A stretch of 21,042 nucleotides of DNA from G020354945 sp964570585 (GTDB taxonomy: Bacteria; Omnitrophota; Gorgyraeia; JABMRG01; JAFGKX01): positions 1-21,042 of the forward strand of contig CAZMYR010000032.1 of NCBI GenBank assembly GCA_964570585.1, in the 5' to 3' direction. A program made the position numbers and the translations under genes. Positions 1 to 6,770 of the stretch are shown one piece after another. The notes under the pieces are model-generated. The model was not told where the DNA came from. It made no database searches and worked only from the letters and a program-made list of their open reading frames with translations. Position 1 is the first letter of the stretch. The number at the start of each line of letters is the position of its first letter.

Positions 1-177
1 CAAGACATTATTACGGCAGAGGAGATATCAGGATTTTTGCATATTAAGACCCAAACGCTTTATGATAATAGATGGCGGGCTCAATCAAGGTGTCCGTTAT
101 TTAGGCAGGGAAGAAGATTGTTTAGCTACAGAAAAGAATTTGAAAAGTGGTTTGTATCCAGGATGCAATATGTCTAG
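1..177 (+). CDS. Excisionase-like helix-turn-helix protein, 5'-truncated by window edge
   Basis: Frame 1 is open from the first base to a TAG at 175-177 and gives 58 residues. They begin QDIITAEEISGFLHIKTQTL and include a basic segment with FRQGRRLF and then FEKWF. This matches the short MerR/AlpA-like HTH_17 fold used by phage excisionases and element regulators: an ITxEEIxxxL helix, a recognition helix near residues 16-22, a wing with FRxGRR, and a final helix ending in a W. The start lies before the window. The last 8 bases overlap the best start of the recombinase at 170, so the two are probably translationally coupled, as in xis-int pairs. A role in excision direction or element regulation is inferred from the fold and neighbour. 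Confidence 0.7.
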   Translation, partial: QDIITAEEISGFLHIKTQTLYDNRWRAQSRCPLFRQGRRLFSYRKEFEKWFVSRMQYV

Positions 178-1252
178 AAGGTATGCAGGAATAAGAGCTA
201 TAAAAAACGATGTCTACGAGATAAGCTTTTACCCTTATCCCGGGGCCGAAAGAAAGCAGTATCGTATACGAGCGATTTCTATGAAAGAAGCATATCTCAT
301 TCGGGCACAACATATGGAGCAGTACAAGCATACCCCGCATAGCAACGGAGATTTATCTTTTGAGGAGCTAAAAAAACGCTTAGAATTAAAGCTCAAGGCG
401 GATAATTTAAGCAGTCGAAGCATATATCATAACTTGTTGCCTAAATACCGTTCATTGTTTGAGGTTTTTCTGCCTTTACAATATCCGCATATTATATCTA
501 TAAATCAGCTTACGCGAGAGATTATTGAGAGATATAAACAATGGATAGTTGTGGAATGTGGCAGGGTATATGGATGGCGGGATGAACTTACTAAAATAAA
601 AACAATTGTAAAAAAACTTGTTGATATTGGCTGTTGCAAAAAAGAAATTTATTATGATGTTCTTGGCGCTTTTAAGCGGCCACCGCGCAATAAAAAGCTC
701 TATAAGGAAATTTCAGCGCAAGATATGAGAAAGCTCTTAAAGCACATAGAAGAAGAGAGGCCGGATTATTATGGAATAACCTATTTTATTATGCGCCTGG
801 GGTGGCGCAGGGGACAGGTATTGTCTATCAAGCGGAAAAATATAAGGTGGAATGGCCTATGGCCGGTAGAGATCCTCATAGAACCGCAAGATACAAAGAC
901 AAAAGAACCATTTGTATTACGTGATATTGACATAGAACTTGCCAATGTAATAAAGCGATATGCTTTTGATAGACGAAAAACAATTTGGCTGTTTCCAAAC
1001 AAAAATAATAGTAAGCATCATGCCAATCATTATACAGAGTATATACGAAAAACATCGAATTCAGTCTTGGGAGTTACTTTAAGCCCTCATGATTTCCGGC
1101 ATTCTTTTGTTACTGCCCGGTTGAAAGAAGGGAACACGCCACGGGATATTATGGCTATAACAGGACACAAGGATATAGACTCATTCAATATTTACACTCA
1201 CGCCACAAGCGAAGGAACTAAAAAAGTTATTGAAGAAAGCAGAATCTTTTGA
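170..1252 (+). CDS. Tyrosine recombinase/phage-type integrase
   Basis: This is a site-specific recombinase of the lambda Int/XerD superfamily, 360 aa from the ATG at 170. An in-frame ATG at 62 exists, but it lies inside the preceding gene and would add 36 residues with no domain character, so 170 is preferred. The N-terminal half holds an Arm/SAM-like DNA-binding region with KYRSLFEVFLP and an Arg/Lys-rich helix. The C-terminal half carries the catalytic set: Arg213 in LGWRRGQ, the H307-D-F-R310 box, His333 in ITGHKD, and nucleophile Tyr342 in FNIYTHA, nine residues after His333 as is usual. Length and all key residues look intact, so the enzyme is probably active. It lies just upstream of a candidate tRNA-type att site (1318-1339), which suggests that the element extends leftward out of the window. 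Confidence 0.92.
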   Translation: MSRRYAGIRAIKNDVYEISFYPYPGAERKQYRIRAISMKEAYLIRAQHMEQYKHTPHSNGDLSFEELKKRLELKLKADNLSSRSIYHNLLPKYRSLFEVFLPLQYPHIISINQLTREIIERYKQWIVVECGRVYGWRDELTKIKTIVKKLVDIGCCKKEIYYDVLGAFKRPPRNKKLYKEISAQDMRKLLKHIEEERPDYYGITYFIMRLGWRRGQVLSIKRKNIRWNGLWPVEILIEPQDTKTKEPFVLRDIDIELANVIKRYAFDRRKTIWLFPNKNNSKHHANHYTEYIRKTSNSVLGVTLSPHDFRHSFVTARLKEGNTPRDIMAITGHKDIDSFNIYTHATSEGTKKVIEESRIF

Positions 1253-1317
1253 TATGATAAGAAGGAATTTTGGTGGTATTCTTGGTGGTGGAACGGGCAT
1301 TTTGAATTCAAAAAGTA

Positions 1318-1339
1318 TCAAATCCCGTTGGGGCTACCA
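1318..1339 (+). other. Candidate att site: tRNA 3'-end fragment
   Basis: The sequence TCAAATCCCGTTGGGGCTAC plus CA fits the end of a tRNA: T-loop (TCAAAT), a 5-nt T-stem strand (CCCGT), a 7-nt acceptor strand (TGGGGCT), discriminator A and CCA. The 5' T-stem strand and the rest of a tRNA are absent upstream, so this is a fragment, not a gene. Tyrosine recombinases commonly use tRNA 3' ends as attB, and this lies 66 bp after the integrase stop. The interpretation rests on geometry only, and the matching full tRNA was not seen in the window. Confidence 0.4.
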
Positions 1340-1392
1340 TCACTACGGATACTCTTGTAACTTAAACAGTTATAGAGAGTTATATAGACTAA

Positions 1393-1440
1393 GGGAAGTT
1401 GAAATACTTCAAAATGCAAGTATTTTAGCTTCCCTTTTTT
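1393..1440 (+). terminator. Strong intrinsic terminator after the integrase region
   Basis: Arms 1393-1409 and 1418-1434 form a 17-bp stem (GGGAAG...CTTCCC outer pairs, AAATACTT/AAGTATTT inner pairs, two G-U wobbles) with an 8-nt loop, followed at once by TTTTTT (1435-1440). It would end plus-strand transcripts from the integrase or any gene lost by integration. There is no A-run before the left arm, so it is not clearly bidirectional. Confidence 0.85.
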
Positions 1441-1452
1441 ATTTATATCCAC

Positions 1453-1508
1453 AATGTAGGGGCTCGATTTATCGAACCCCAATGTAGTTGCCCAATTTAT
1501 TGGGCAAG
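1453..1508 (+). repeat. Two tandem GTAG-led palindromes (REP-like)
   Basis: Two 28-bp units, 1453-1480 and 1481-1508, each start with AATGTAG followed by a palindrome centred on ATTTAT. Unit one pairs GGGGCTCGAT with ATCGAACCCC (one mismatch). Unit two pairs TTGCCCAAT with ATTGGGCAA perfectly. The arms differ while the pairing is kept. A GTAG tetranucleotide 5' of a hairpin is the known signature of REP elements moved by TnpA-REP (RAYT) transposases. No such transposase is in the window. Confidence 0.6.
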
Positions 1509-1520
1509 AAAGGAAACCCC

Positions 1521-1796
1521 ATGCTTAATATATTCCGTATGCTCAAAACCCCTATAGGCTTCTACGATTACATCTGGGCAGACGTCATCCTTATAAGAGA
1601 AACGCAAAAAGCCATTCTTGTTGAATTCGACAGCAGAAAAGCCTGGTTTTCAAAGGCCGAACAAAATCTCAAGCGTCTGTTAACGACGGGATTTGAAGGA
1701 GAGGATTTTGAGTTGGTTTCTGTATTTAGCTATGGTTCGGCGGGCGACGAACATTCCTTCTTGTTTAAGATGCTGGGCAATTTCCTGGTCAGTTAA
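1521..1796 (+). CDS. Small uncharacterised ORF overlapping the 3' end of rpoN
   Basis: This is a 91-aa reading frame from ATG 1521, with AAAGGA about 8 nt upstream. The first half reads like real protein (MLNIFRMLKTPIGFYDYI, then ILVEFDSRKAWFSKAEQ), reminiscent of small proteins with an 'ETxKAILVEF...WxPKS' pattern. From about residue 54 onward it runs antisense across the last 117 bp of rpoN and looks like shadow sequence. Two explanations fit: a real gene truncated by a rearrangement, reading on to the next stop inside rpoN, or chance. I cannot assign a function. The overlap with a clear gene keeps confidence low. Confidence 0.3.
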   Translation: MLNIFRMLKTPIGFYDYIWADVILIRETQKAILVEFDSRKAWFSKAEQNLKRLLTTGFEGEDFELVSVFSYGSAGDEHSFLFKMLGNFLVS

Positions 1797-2981
1797 AGGT
1801 TTTTGTTTATTTTCGTTTGTTATTAAGTCTGCTATTTTTGATTTAATCGTCTTAGATGAGAGAAGCTCTCCGTTTTCTTGTTTAATTCCAGAATTTAGGA
1901 AATATCGCAACTCGAAAATACCCCATGAAGTCTGAAGATATTTGCCGGTTACGGTTCTGCTTATTGTGGATTTATGTTTCCCAACTCTTTTTGCAATCTG
2001 CTCTAAAGACATCGGTTTAAAATTGGTTGCTCCATTGTCAAAGAAGTCCTTTTGGATATAAACTATATCTTCAATCACTTTTTGAATAGTTTCTTTACGT
2101 TTATTTATAGCATCAATTAATGATCGGGCAGCTTTAAGCCTTTCTCTTAGGTATTCTTTAGCATCTTCAGGTGCGTCTTTTTGCTTTATCATTTGTATAT
2201 AATTATTATTTAAACTAATATGAGGTAATTCCCAATCATTCAATATAACCTCGTATTTCTGCTCATTCTTTTTTACTATAGCATCTGGTGTCAAGCGAAC
2301 AGTTTTTTCTGCATTCAATGAACGGCCGGGCTTAGGTTCTAAATGTGCAATTTCTTTTGTTGCGCCTTTAATTCTTTCAACAGAGACTTTTAGTTTCTTG
2401 GCAATATAATCATATCTTTTCTTTTCAAGACAGACTAAATACTTATCTGCAATTTGCCATGAGAGTGAATTTTCTTCACCCCTCATCTTCAGTTGTAATA
2501 AAAGGCATTCTCTTAAGTCTCTTGCGCCCACGCCGATGGGATCAAAACTATGGATTAAAGATAATACCTTTTCGACTTTGGAGGTATCTGCGTTGGCATA
2601 TTCTGCTAATTCAGCCATAGAACAGCTAAGATAGCCGTTATCATCTATATTGGCTATGATTAATTCTCCAATTTTTCGTTCATCATCAGAGCTGGTGAAT
2701 AAGTGCAATTGCCTTAAGAGATGTTCCTGGAGTGTAGGAGGTTTAGTTATAAGGCTTTCTCTATAATTTTTCTTTTCTTCATCAGCAAAATTGTAGCCAA
2801 AGTTTAATTCTGGTTCTCTACCCCTTTCTATATTTAATAGAGGATTTTCTTCAATTTGCTGTTTTATAAATTCCTTGAGTTTCAAAAGAGGCATTTGTAA
2901 AAGGCTAATACCAAGTCTTATCTGGGAGGTCAACCTTAACTTATAGGTTAATTTATTGATGGGTTTAACTTCTAATGGCAT
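1680..2981 (-). CDS. rpoN: RNA polymerase sigma-54 factor RpoN
   Basis: Sigma-54 directs core RNA polymerase to -24/-12 (GG-N10-GC) promoters and needs an AAA+ activator to open them. The 433-aa protein shows the full family layout. Region I (about 1-50) is Gln/Leu-rich, with LTSQIRLGISLLQMPLLKL and IEENPLL, and contacts the activator. A short acidic spacer and the core-binding region (about 80-270) follow, including FDPIGVGARDLRECLLLQL. The C-terminal DNA-binding part has an HTH (LEQIAKRVGKHKSTISRTV) and the RpoN box ARRTIAKYR at 413-421, one conservative change from the classic ARRTVAKYR. It is slightly shorter than the E. coli protein, mostly in the variable acidic region. Its presence beside an NtrC-type activator and a perfect -24/-12 promoter makes a local control circuit likely, although RpoN will also serve the rest of the genome. 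Confidence 0.97.
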   Translation of the reverse strand: MPLEVKPINKLTYKLRLTSQIRLGISLLQMPLLKLKEFIKQQIEENPLLNIERGREPELNFGYNFADEEKKNYRESLITKPPTLQEHLLRQLHLFTSSDDERKIGELIIANIDDNGYLSCSMAELAEYANADTSKVEKVLSLIHSFDPIGVGARDLRECLLLQLKMRGEENSLSWQIADKYLVCLEKKRYDYIAKKLKVSVERIKGATKEIAHLEPKPGRSLNAEKTVRLTPDAIVKKNEQKYEVILNDWELPHISLNNNYIQMIKQKDAPEDAKEYLRERLKAARSLIDAINKRKETIQKVIEDIVYIQKDFFDNGATNFKPMSLEQIAKRVGKHKSTISRTVTGKYLQTSWGIFELRYFLNSGIKQENGELLSSKTIKSKIADLITNENKQKPLTDQEIAQHLKQEGMFVARRTIAKYRNQLKILSFKSRR

Positions 2982-3023
2982 ATTTTTCTGCTCGCGAATG
3001 AATTAGGAATGACGTAAATGTAT

Positions 3024-3051
3024 TTTATACACCAAGTTCTCATTTTGTCAA
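3024..3051 (-). promoter_or_regulatory. Sigma-70-type promoter for rpoN
   Basis: Reading the minus strand, TTGACA (3051-3046) and TATAAA (3029-3024) are separated by 16 bp. The -10 box lies about 43 bp before the rpoN start codon. The -35 is a perfect consensus and the -10 matches 5 of 6 positions. This is a motif match only. Confidence 0.6.
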
Positions 3052-3101
3052 GCAACTTTTGTACCATCAATATTTTTGTTAGTCCCAATCATACATTGTG
3101 C

Positions 3102-3129
3102 TTGACATATTTTTTTAGAGTAATAGAAT
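3102..3129 (+). promoter_or_regulatory. Sigma-70-type promoter divergent from rpoN
   Basis: TTGACA (3102-3107), a 16-bp spacer and TAGAAT (3124-3129) predict transcription starting near 3136 on the plus strand. The rpoN promoter lies about 50 bp away, pointing the other way. The transcript would run into the terminator hairpin at 3251-3285 before reaching the IclR-type gene. Confidence 0.6.
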
Positions 3130-3135
3130 AGAATT

Positions 3136-3285
3136 CCTTAGTTACATCATAGCCCGGTGGGGGAAAGAGAGACGTACTGTGCTAAGTGGCACATTTGTCA
3201 CACAAACAGACAGACGATTTGAATCTAACGTGCAATTTTCAGATTTTTTTGTCCAGGTATCGATTGGATATCTGGGCATTTTTTA
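3136..3285 (+). ncRNA. Possible ~150-nt small RNA or attenuated leader
   Basis: The 344-bp space between rpoN and the IclR-type gene holds a plus-strand promoter (3102-3129), about 115 nt of non-coding sequence and an intrinsic terminator (3251-3285). This layout fits a free small RNA or a leader with terminator control ahead of the gene at 3326. Inside are small potential helices such as GTGC/GCAC and GTGGCA/TGTCAC near 3179-3203, and a purine-rich GGTGGGGGAAAGAGAGA stretch. I found no match to 6S RNA, SRP RNA, tmRNA or riboswitch consensus elements that I can recall. Existence as a transcript is inferred. Confidence 0.35.
3251..3285 (+). terminator. Intrinsic terminator upstream of the IclR-type gene
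   Basis: GTCCAGGTATC (3251-3261) pairs with GATATCTGGGC (3267-3277) around a 5-nt GATTG loop, giving 11 bp with two G-U pairs. It is followed by CATTTTTTATTTTT. It lies about 40 bp before the next gene, so it ends or attenuates the transcript from 3102-3129. Confidence 0.75.
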
Positions 3286-3325
3286 TTTTTATTAAAGTCT
3301 TGAATGCTAACAAGAAAGATAAAAA

Positions 3326-4138
3326 GTGAAAAAAAGAGGCAGAAGAAGGATAGAAGAAGCAGACCATAGAACGAGTTTTCTTAAATCAGTTGAAAGGACA
3401 CTTGATGTCCTGGAATTTTTAAGCAAAAGCCGCTCGATTGGAATTACAGAGTTAGCGGATATTATGCATATTGGCAGGAGTACAGCCCACCGCATTTTGT
3501 CTACTCTGGAGAAAAAAGGATTTGCTGTTCAGGATCTTGAGACCGGAAGATATGCGCTTGGGCATATGGTTTTTCAACTGGCGAAGTCGGTCATCCATAT
3601 GATAGAGCCGATAAAATATGTCCGGCCTTATCTGGGAAAACTTTGTGAAAAAATTGGTGAAAATGTTGCTTTTGGCGTTGTTACTCCAGCAAAAGACAGA
3701 ACATTGGTTTTAGCAGAGGAGATAGCAGATAAGGCAGTAATAGCAAGGCCAATTCTTTTTCAACGCTTTCCGATGCATGTCTGCCCTTGCGGCAAGGCAT
3801 ATCTACTTACTTTAAATGATAAACAGCTAAAAACGGCTTTATCTAAGAATGGCATGGTGCGATTTACCAAATATACCCCTGTTTCTTTGCCCGCCTTAAA
3901 AAGGCAGTTAGCGCGATTCCGCAAGTTAGGGTATGCTTTAAGCCGGGATGAGTTCTTTGTCGGGCTCTCCGCAATGGCTTCGGGCCTGTGTGATGCTGAA
4001 GATAAATTTGCAGGGGGGATTATGATTCTCGGGCCGTCGTTTAGATTTACTGATAGAAATATTAAGCAGTGGGGGAAGCTTTTATTACAAACGACTGCAA
4101 AGTTAAGTTTAGAATTTAAGGCAAAAGGGATCGTGTAA
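3326..4138 (+). CDS. IclR-family transcriptional regulator
   Basis: This 270-aa protein has the two IclR domains. A winged HTH spans about residues 17-80 (KSVERTLDVLEFL, GITELADIMHIGRSTAHRIL, YALGHMVFQLA). An effector-binding domain with a GAF-like fold spans about 95-265, including the HVCPCGKAYLL and LGYALSRDEFFVGLSAMA segments typical of the family. Such proteins bind a small ligand, often an aromatic or organic acid, and repress or activate nearby promoters. The start is GTG at 3326. No later ATG would keep the HTH, and the ribosome site is weak (AAGAAAG). A basic N-terminal run (KKRGRRR) precedes the HTH. The ligand and targets are unknown. It may control the kinase and activator genes downstream, or only itself. 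Confidence 0.93.
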   Translation: MKKRGRRRIEEADHRTSFLKSVERTLDVLEFLSKSRSIGITELADIMHIGRSTAHRILSTLEKKGFAVQDLETGRYALGHMVFQLAKSVIHMIEPIKYVRPYLGKLCEKIGENVAFGVVTPAKDRTLVLAEEIADKAVIARPILFQRFPMHVCPCGKAYLLTLNDKQLKTALSKNGMVRFTKYTPVSLPALKRQLARFRKLGYALSRDEFFVGLSAMASGLCDAEDKFAGGIMILGPSFRFTDRNIKQWGKLLLQTTAKLSLEFKAKGIV

Positions 4139-4199
4139 ATTTTTTTTTCCATAATAATGTGGAAAATAATCCCGCATATAGGAATTATGAGGCAAAGAA

Positions 4200-4412
4200 G
4201 TGAAGAGTGAAGCAGAACTAACATTAATAGTGCTAGAATGTTATGTAAAAGAGGGGCCGTCGCTGTCAATTAAGGACTTGTGCCTAAAAACGAAGATTTC
4301 AGAGAAAAGGATAAGAGACATTTTATTAGTTTTAGTAAAAAGAGGATATTTAGCAAAGGGTAAAGATACGGATGTATATACATTAAGTAGAAAGGTTACA
4401 ATGTTAATATAA
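4200..4412 (+). CDS. Small winged-helix DNA-binding protein
   Basis: This 70-aa protein starts at GTG 4200, preceded by GAGG with good spacing. It consists of one HTH: a first helix EAELTLIVLECYV, then SIKDLCLKTKISEKRIRDIL as the HTH, then LVKRGYLAKGKDTDVYTL as the wing. The pattern resembles the N-terminal reader domain of Rrf2 or IclR proteins without a ligand domain. It lies 61 bp after the IclR-type gene in the same direction and may form an operon with it. It could be a small regulator, or a dominant partner that pairs with a larger HTH protein. No target is evident. An alternative ATG at 4187 is out of frame and closes after seven codons. Confidence 0.65.
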   Translation: MKSEAELTLIVLECYVKEGPSLSIKDLCLKTKISEKRIRDILLVLVKRGYLAKGKDTDVYTLSRKVTMLI

Positions 4413-4438
4413 TCCACATAATCTTAAAGGAAAAGTTA

Positions 4439-4489
4439 ATGGAAAAAGCAAAATTGATAGACCAATCAAGCCAAGAATTGTTTTGCTGA
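4439..4489 (+). CDS. Possible 16-codon leader ORF before the histidine kinase
   Basis: An ATG at 4439, with AAAGGA 8 nt upstream, opens a reading frame of 16 residues (MEKAKLIDQSSQELFC) ending in TGA at 4487-4489. It is the only well-placed ribosome site in the 111-bp gap before the kinase. It may be a leader peptide or chance. Confidence 0.2.
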   Translation: MEKAKLIDQSSQELFC

Positions 4490-4523
4490 ATATCATAAGA
4501 ATGGTAAATGGAGTTAATAAATA

Positions 4524-6101
4524 ATGGATGAAGTTTCTGTTCTAAATGATAAGATTTCAAAAATCTCTGAGCCAGAAATTCTGGAAGGCTATAAATTAAT
4601 AGTAGAATTGGCCCAGGATGCTATATTTGTCAAAGATTTAGAAAGCCGCTACATTTTAGCCAATCAAAGGACATTAGAAGTATTTAATCTGCATCGCGAG
4701 AAAGCCATAGGTAAAAATGATTATGACCTTTTTCCGCCAAAACAGGCTAAGGTGAACATCGAGGATGACCAGAGAGTTTTTAGGACAGGCCAGCCAGTAG
4801 AAATATCTAAAAAGATGACCGCAGCAGGCAAAAAGCGGTATTTTCAAGCAATAAAAACTCCGCTAAAAGACGATGAAGGCAAAGTCATCGGCCTAATTGG
4901 CATTGCCCGCGACATTACCGCGCAGAAAAAGACAGAGGAGGAGCAAAAAGACTCTGAGCGAAGATTTAAAGAGATAACCGAAAACATTAATGATGTGATT
5001 TTTGAACTGTCTCCGACAGGTTATATTCGCTACGTTAGCCCAACAATAAAAAAATATGGCTATACGCCTGATGAACTTGTTGGAAAACACCTTAAAAAAA
5101 TAACTCCCCTCAAAGAAGTACCAAGGGCCTTACGTGCGCTGAAAAAGATTGTGCAAGGAAAGCCGGTTAAAAAGCTTGAGATAGGGCAGATGGCTAAGAA
5201 TAAAAAAATTGTTTATATGAAAGTTAAAGCTGTCCCTATTATAAGGAATGGGAAGATGACCGGAATATTAGGGATTATGAGGCCTGCTGCCAGGCATACT
5301 AAGGTAGAGGAAAAAATAAAGCAGGAAAAGAAAAAGACCGAAGATTTATTAACCAAACTAAACACCTCTTATAAGAAATTGAAAGAGACTCAGAATGAAC
5401 TTATAAGGCGGGAGCGAATGGCTACAGCAGGAAGCTTCGCCGCCGGGATTGCCCATGAGGTAAGAAATCCTTTAGCCAATGTAGTCATGTCAATTCAACA
5501 AATTAAGAAAGCTGTTAAATCAGATGACCCTGCGGCAAAACATGTTAACATTATTGAAAGAAATGCGCAAAGGATTAATTATTTAATCACCGAACTTTTA
5601 AACTCTGCTCGGCCGCCAAAGCTTAAGATACGCTCTTATGATATTAACAAGGTTATAAGAGATGTTTTAAACTCTGTGCGAACGAAGGTTAAACTAAATA
5701 AAATAAAAGTCATCAGAAAATTAATGTCAAAAAAATCTTCTGTGTTAGAAATAGATAGAGAACTGATGTCTCGTGTATTCACAAACCTAATCAACAATGC
5801 TATTGAAACTATGCCAAATGGCGGTAAATTAACTATAGTTACAGGACCTAACGAAGACTTTTTTATAGTAAAGATTCAGGATACCGGCAGGGGGATTCCT
5901 GAAAAGGATATTATGAGGATATTTGACCCTTTCTTTAGCTCTAAGCCCGAAGGCGTGGGATTGGGATTGACTATATGCTATGGGATTATTGTTAGCCATG
6001 GCGGCACTATAGAAGTAGAAAGCAAGCACAGAAAAGGAACTATCTTTACAGTGTCTTTGCCGGTTGAGCAGACTTTGAGAGAAATTTGCGAGAGAGAGTA
6101 G
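4524..6101 (+). CDS. Soluble PAS-PAS sensor histidine kinase (NtrB-like)
   Basis: This 525-aa kinase has no transmembrane segment, so it senses a cytoplasmic signal. PAS 1 spans about residues 22-137 (AQDAIFVKDLESRYILAN, then the PAC end GLIGIARDITAQKK). PAS 2 spans about 146-256 (NDVIFELSPTGYIRYVSP). A coiled coil runs about 265-300. The HisKA domain carries phosphoacceptor His311 in AAGIAHEVRNPLA. The HATPase domain has the N box (NLINNAIETM, Asn425), the G1 box DTGRGIP at 453-459, the F box IFDPFFSSK and the G2 box GVGLGL at 477-482. The H-box and FFSSK patterns are those of the NtrB/AtoS-type kinases that partner NtrC-type activators, and such an activator lies two genes on in the same direction. 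The start ATG overlaps a TAA of a tiny upstream frame. The PAS ligand (oxygen, redox, small molecule) cannot be read from sequence. Confidence 0.95.
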   Translation: MDEVSVLNDKISKISEPEILEGYKLIVELAQDAIFVKDLESRYILANQRTLEVFNLHREKAIGKNDYDLFPPKQAKVNIEDDQRVFRTGQPVEISKKMTAAGKKRYFQAIKTPLKDDEGKVIGLIGIARDITAQKKTEEEQKDSERRFKEITENINDVIFELSPTGYIRYVSPTIKKYGYTPDELVGKHLKKITPLKEVPRALRALKKIVQGKPVKKLEIGQMAKNKKIVYMKVKAVPIIRNGKMTGILGIMRPAARHTKVEEKIKQEKKKTEDLLTKLNTSYKKLKETQNELIRRERMATAGSFAAGIAHEVRNPLANVVMSIQQIKKAVKSDDPAAKHVNIIERNAQRINYLITELLNSARPPKLKIRSYDINKVIRDVLNSVRTKVKLNKIKVIRKLMSKKSSVLEIDRELMSRVFTNLINNAIETMPNGGKLTIVTGPNEDFFIVKIQDTGRGIPEKDIMRIFDPFFSSKPEGVGLGLTICYGIIVSHGGTIEVESKHRKGTIFTVSLPVEQTLREICERE

Positions 6102-6147
6102 TTTAGACAGGTTAAATATAAGGCGATAGAAAAAGAAAAAGGATTTT

Positions 6148-6747
6148 ATGGCAGAGATAAAATGGGATGTTAGAAGAGGAGCAGAGATATACGGAGGTGT
6201 ATATGATGCTCGATTAAAAAGGTGGATTTCTACAGGCAAGATAAAATCTGCAGAAGTTCTTGTATGGCGAAGCGGCCTTTCTGGCTGGCGAAAGCCTGAA
6301 GAGCTTGAGGAACTTACACCATTTTTTAAACGATGGGAAAGATACCAACTAAGAAAAATAAGAAGAAGGCCTGAGAGAGGTGTTGTTCCTGTAAGAAAGA
6401 AGATAAAGGATATTTTGATAATAGAGGATGAAAAGGATTTGTGTGAAATTTTAAGCGATATCTTAAATCACAAAGGATATAATGTAGCTGTCGCCAATAC
6501 AAAGAGAGAAGGGATAGCTTCCTTAAAAAAACAACATCCCCAGCTTGTATTTTTAGATTTAAAACTCCCTGACGGCGACGGGATGAAACTCCTACCTAAA
6601 ATCAAAAAGGCAAGTCCAAGGACAACTATGAATGTAATCTCTGCCTATGGCAGCAATGAAGTAAGAGAAGAGGCGAAAAAAAGAGGAGTTTACAGTTTCA
6701 TCGATAAGCCTTTTACAGAGAGACAGATATTGCGGAGCATAAGATAG
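6148..6747 (+). CDS. GYF_2-like domain fused to a response-regulator receiver
   Basis: This 199-aa protein has two parts. Residues about 3-58 resemble the GYF_2/DUF4339 domain (GGVYDARLKRWISTGKI, then LVWRSGLSGWRKPEEL), a small domain usually linked to protein-protein contact. A basic linker (RKIRRRPERG) leads to a receiver domain at about 84-199. The receiver has the acidic pair in IEDEKD, phosphoacceptor Asp137 in LVFLDLKLPDG, Ser in VISAYG and Lys in DKPF, so it should accept phosphate. There is no DNA-binding output domain. It lies 46 bp after the kinase and 23 bp before the NtrC-type activator, so it is probably co-expressed and may act as a phosphate sink, relay or scaffold in the same pathway. 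The GYF_2 assignment is by pattern and less certain than the receiver. Confidence 0.85.
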   Translation: MAEIKWDVRRGAEIYGGVYDARLKRWISTGKIKSAEVLVWRSGLSGWRKPEELEELTPFFKRWERYQLRKIRRRPERGVVPVRKKIKDILIIEDEKDLCEILSDILNHKGYNVAVANTKREGIASLKKQHPQLVFLDLKLPDGDGMKLLPKIKKASPRTTMNVISAYGSNEVREEAKKRGVYSFIDKPFTERQILRSIR

Positions 6748-6770
6748 TTACTTAGGAAAAAGTAAATAGA

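Noticed and set aside
62..169. Upstream start for the integrase
   Set aside because: This stretch encodes the HTH protein in another frame. The ATG at 170 keeps all integrase domains.
1230..1487. 85-aa ORF after the integrase
   Set aside because: It covers the att-like site, the terminator and a REP-like palindrome, with low-complexity composition and no ribosome site.
3186..3201. TGGCACATTTGTCACA as a second sigma-54 promoter
   Set aside because: Has the -24 half only. The base pair 10 bp after GG is not GC, so spacing and the -12 element fail.
3136..3250. 6S RNA, SRP RNA or a known riboswitch in the rpoN-iclR gap
   Set aside because: None of the conserved sequence elements I know for these classes is visible, so it is left as an unassigned transcript.
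4145..4166. Terminator after the IclR-type gene (TTTTCCA/TGGAAAA)
   Set aside because: A weak AT-rich stem with no T-run after it on the plus strand.
3760..4269. 169-aa minus-strand ORF opposite the IclR-type gene
   Set aside because: The plus-strand protein is a clear full-length family member. The antisense product has no recognisable domain.
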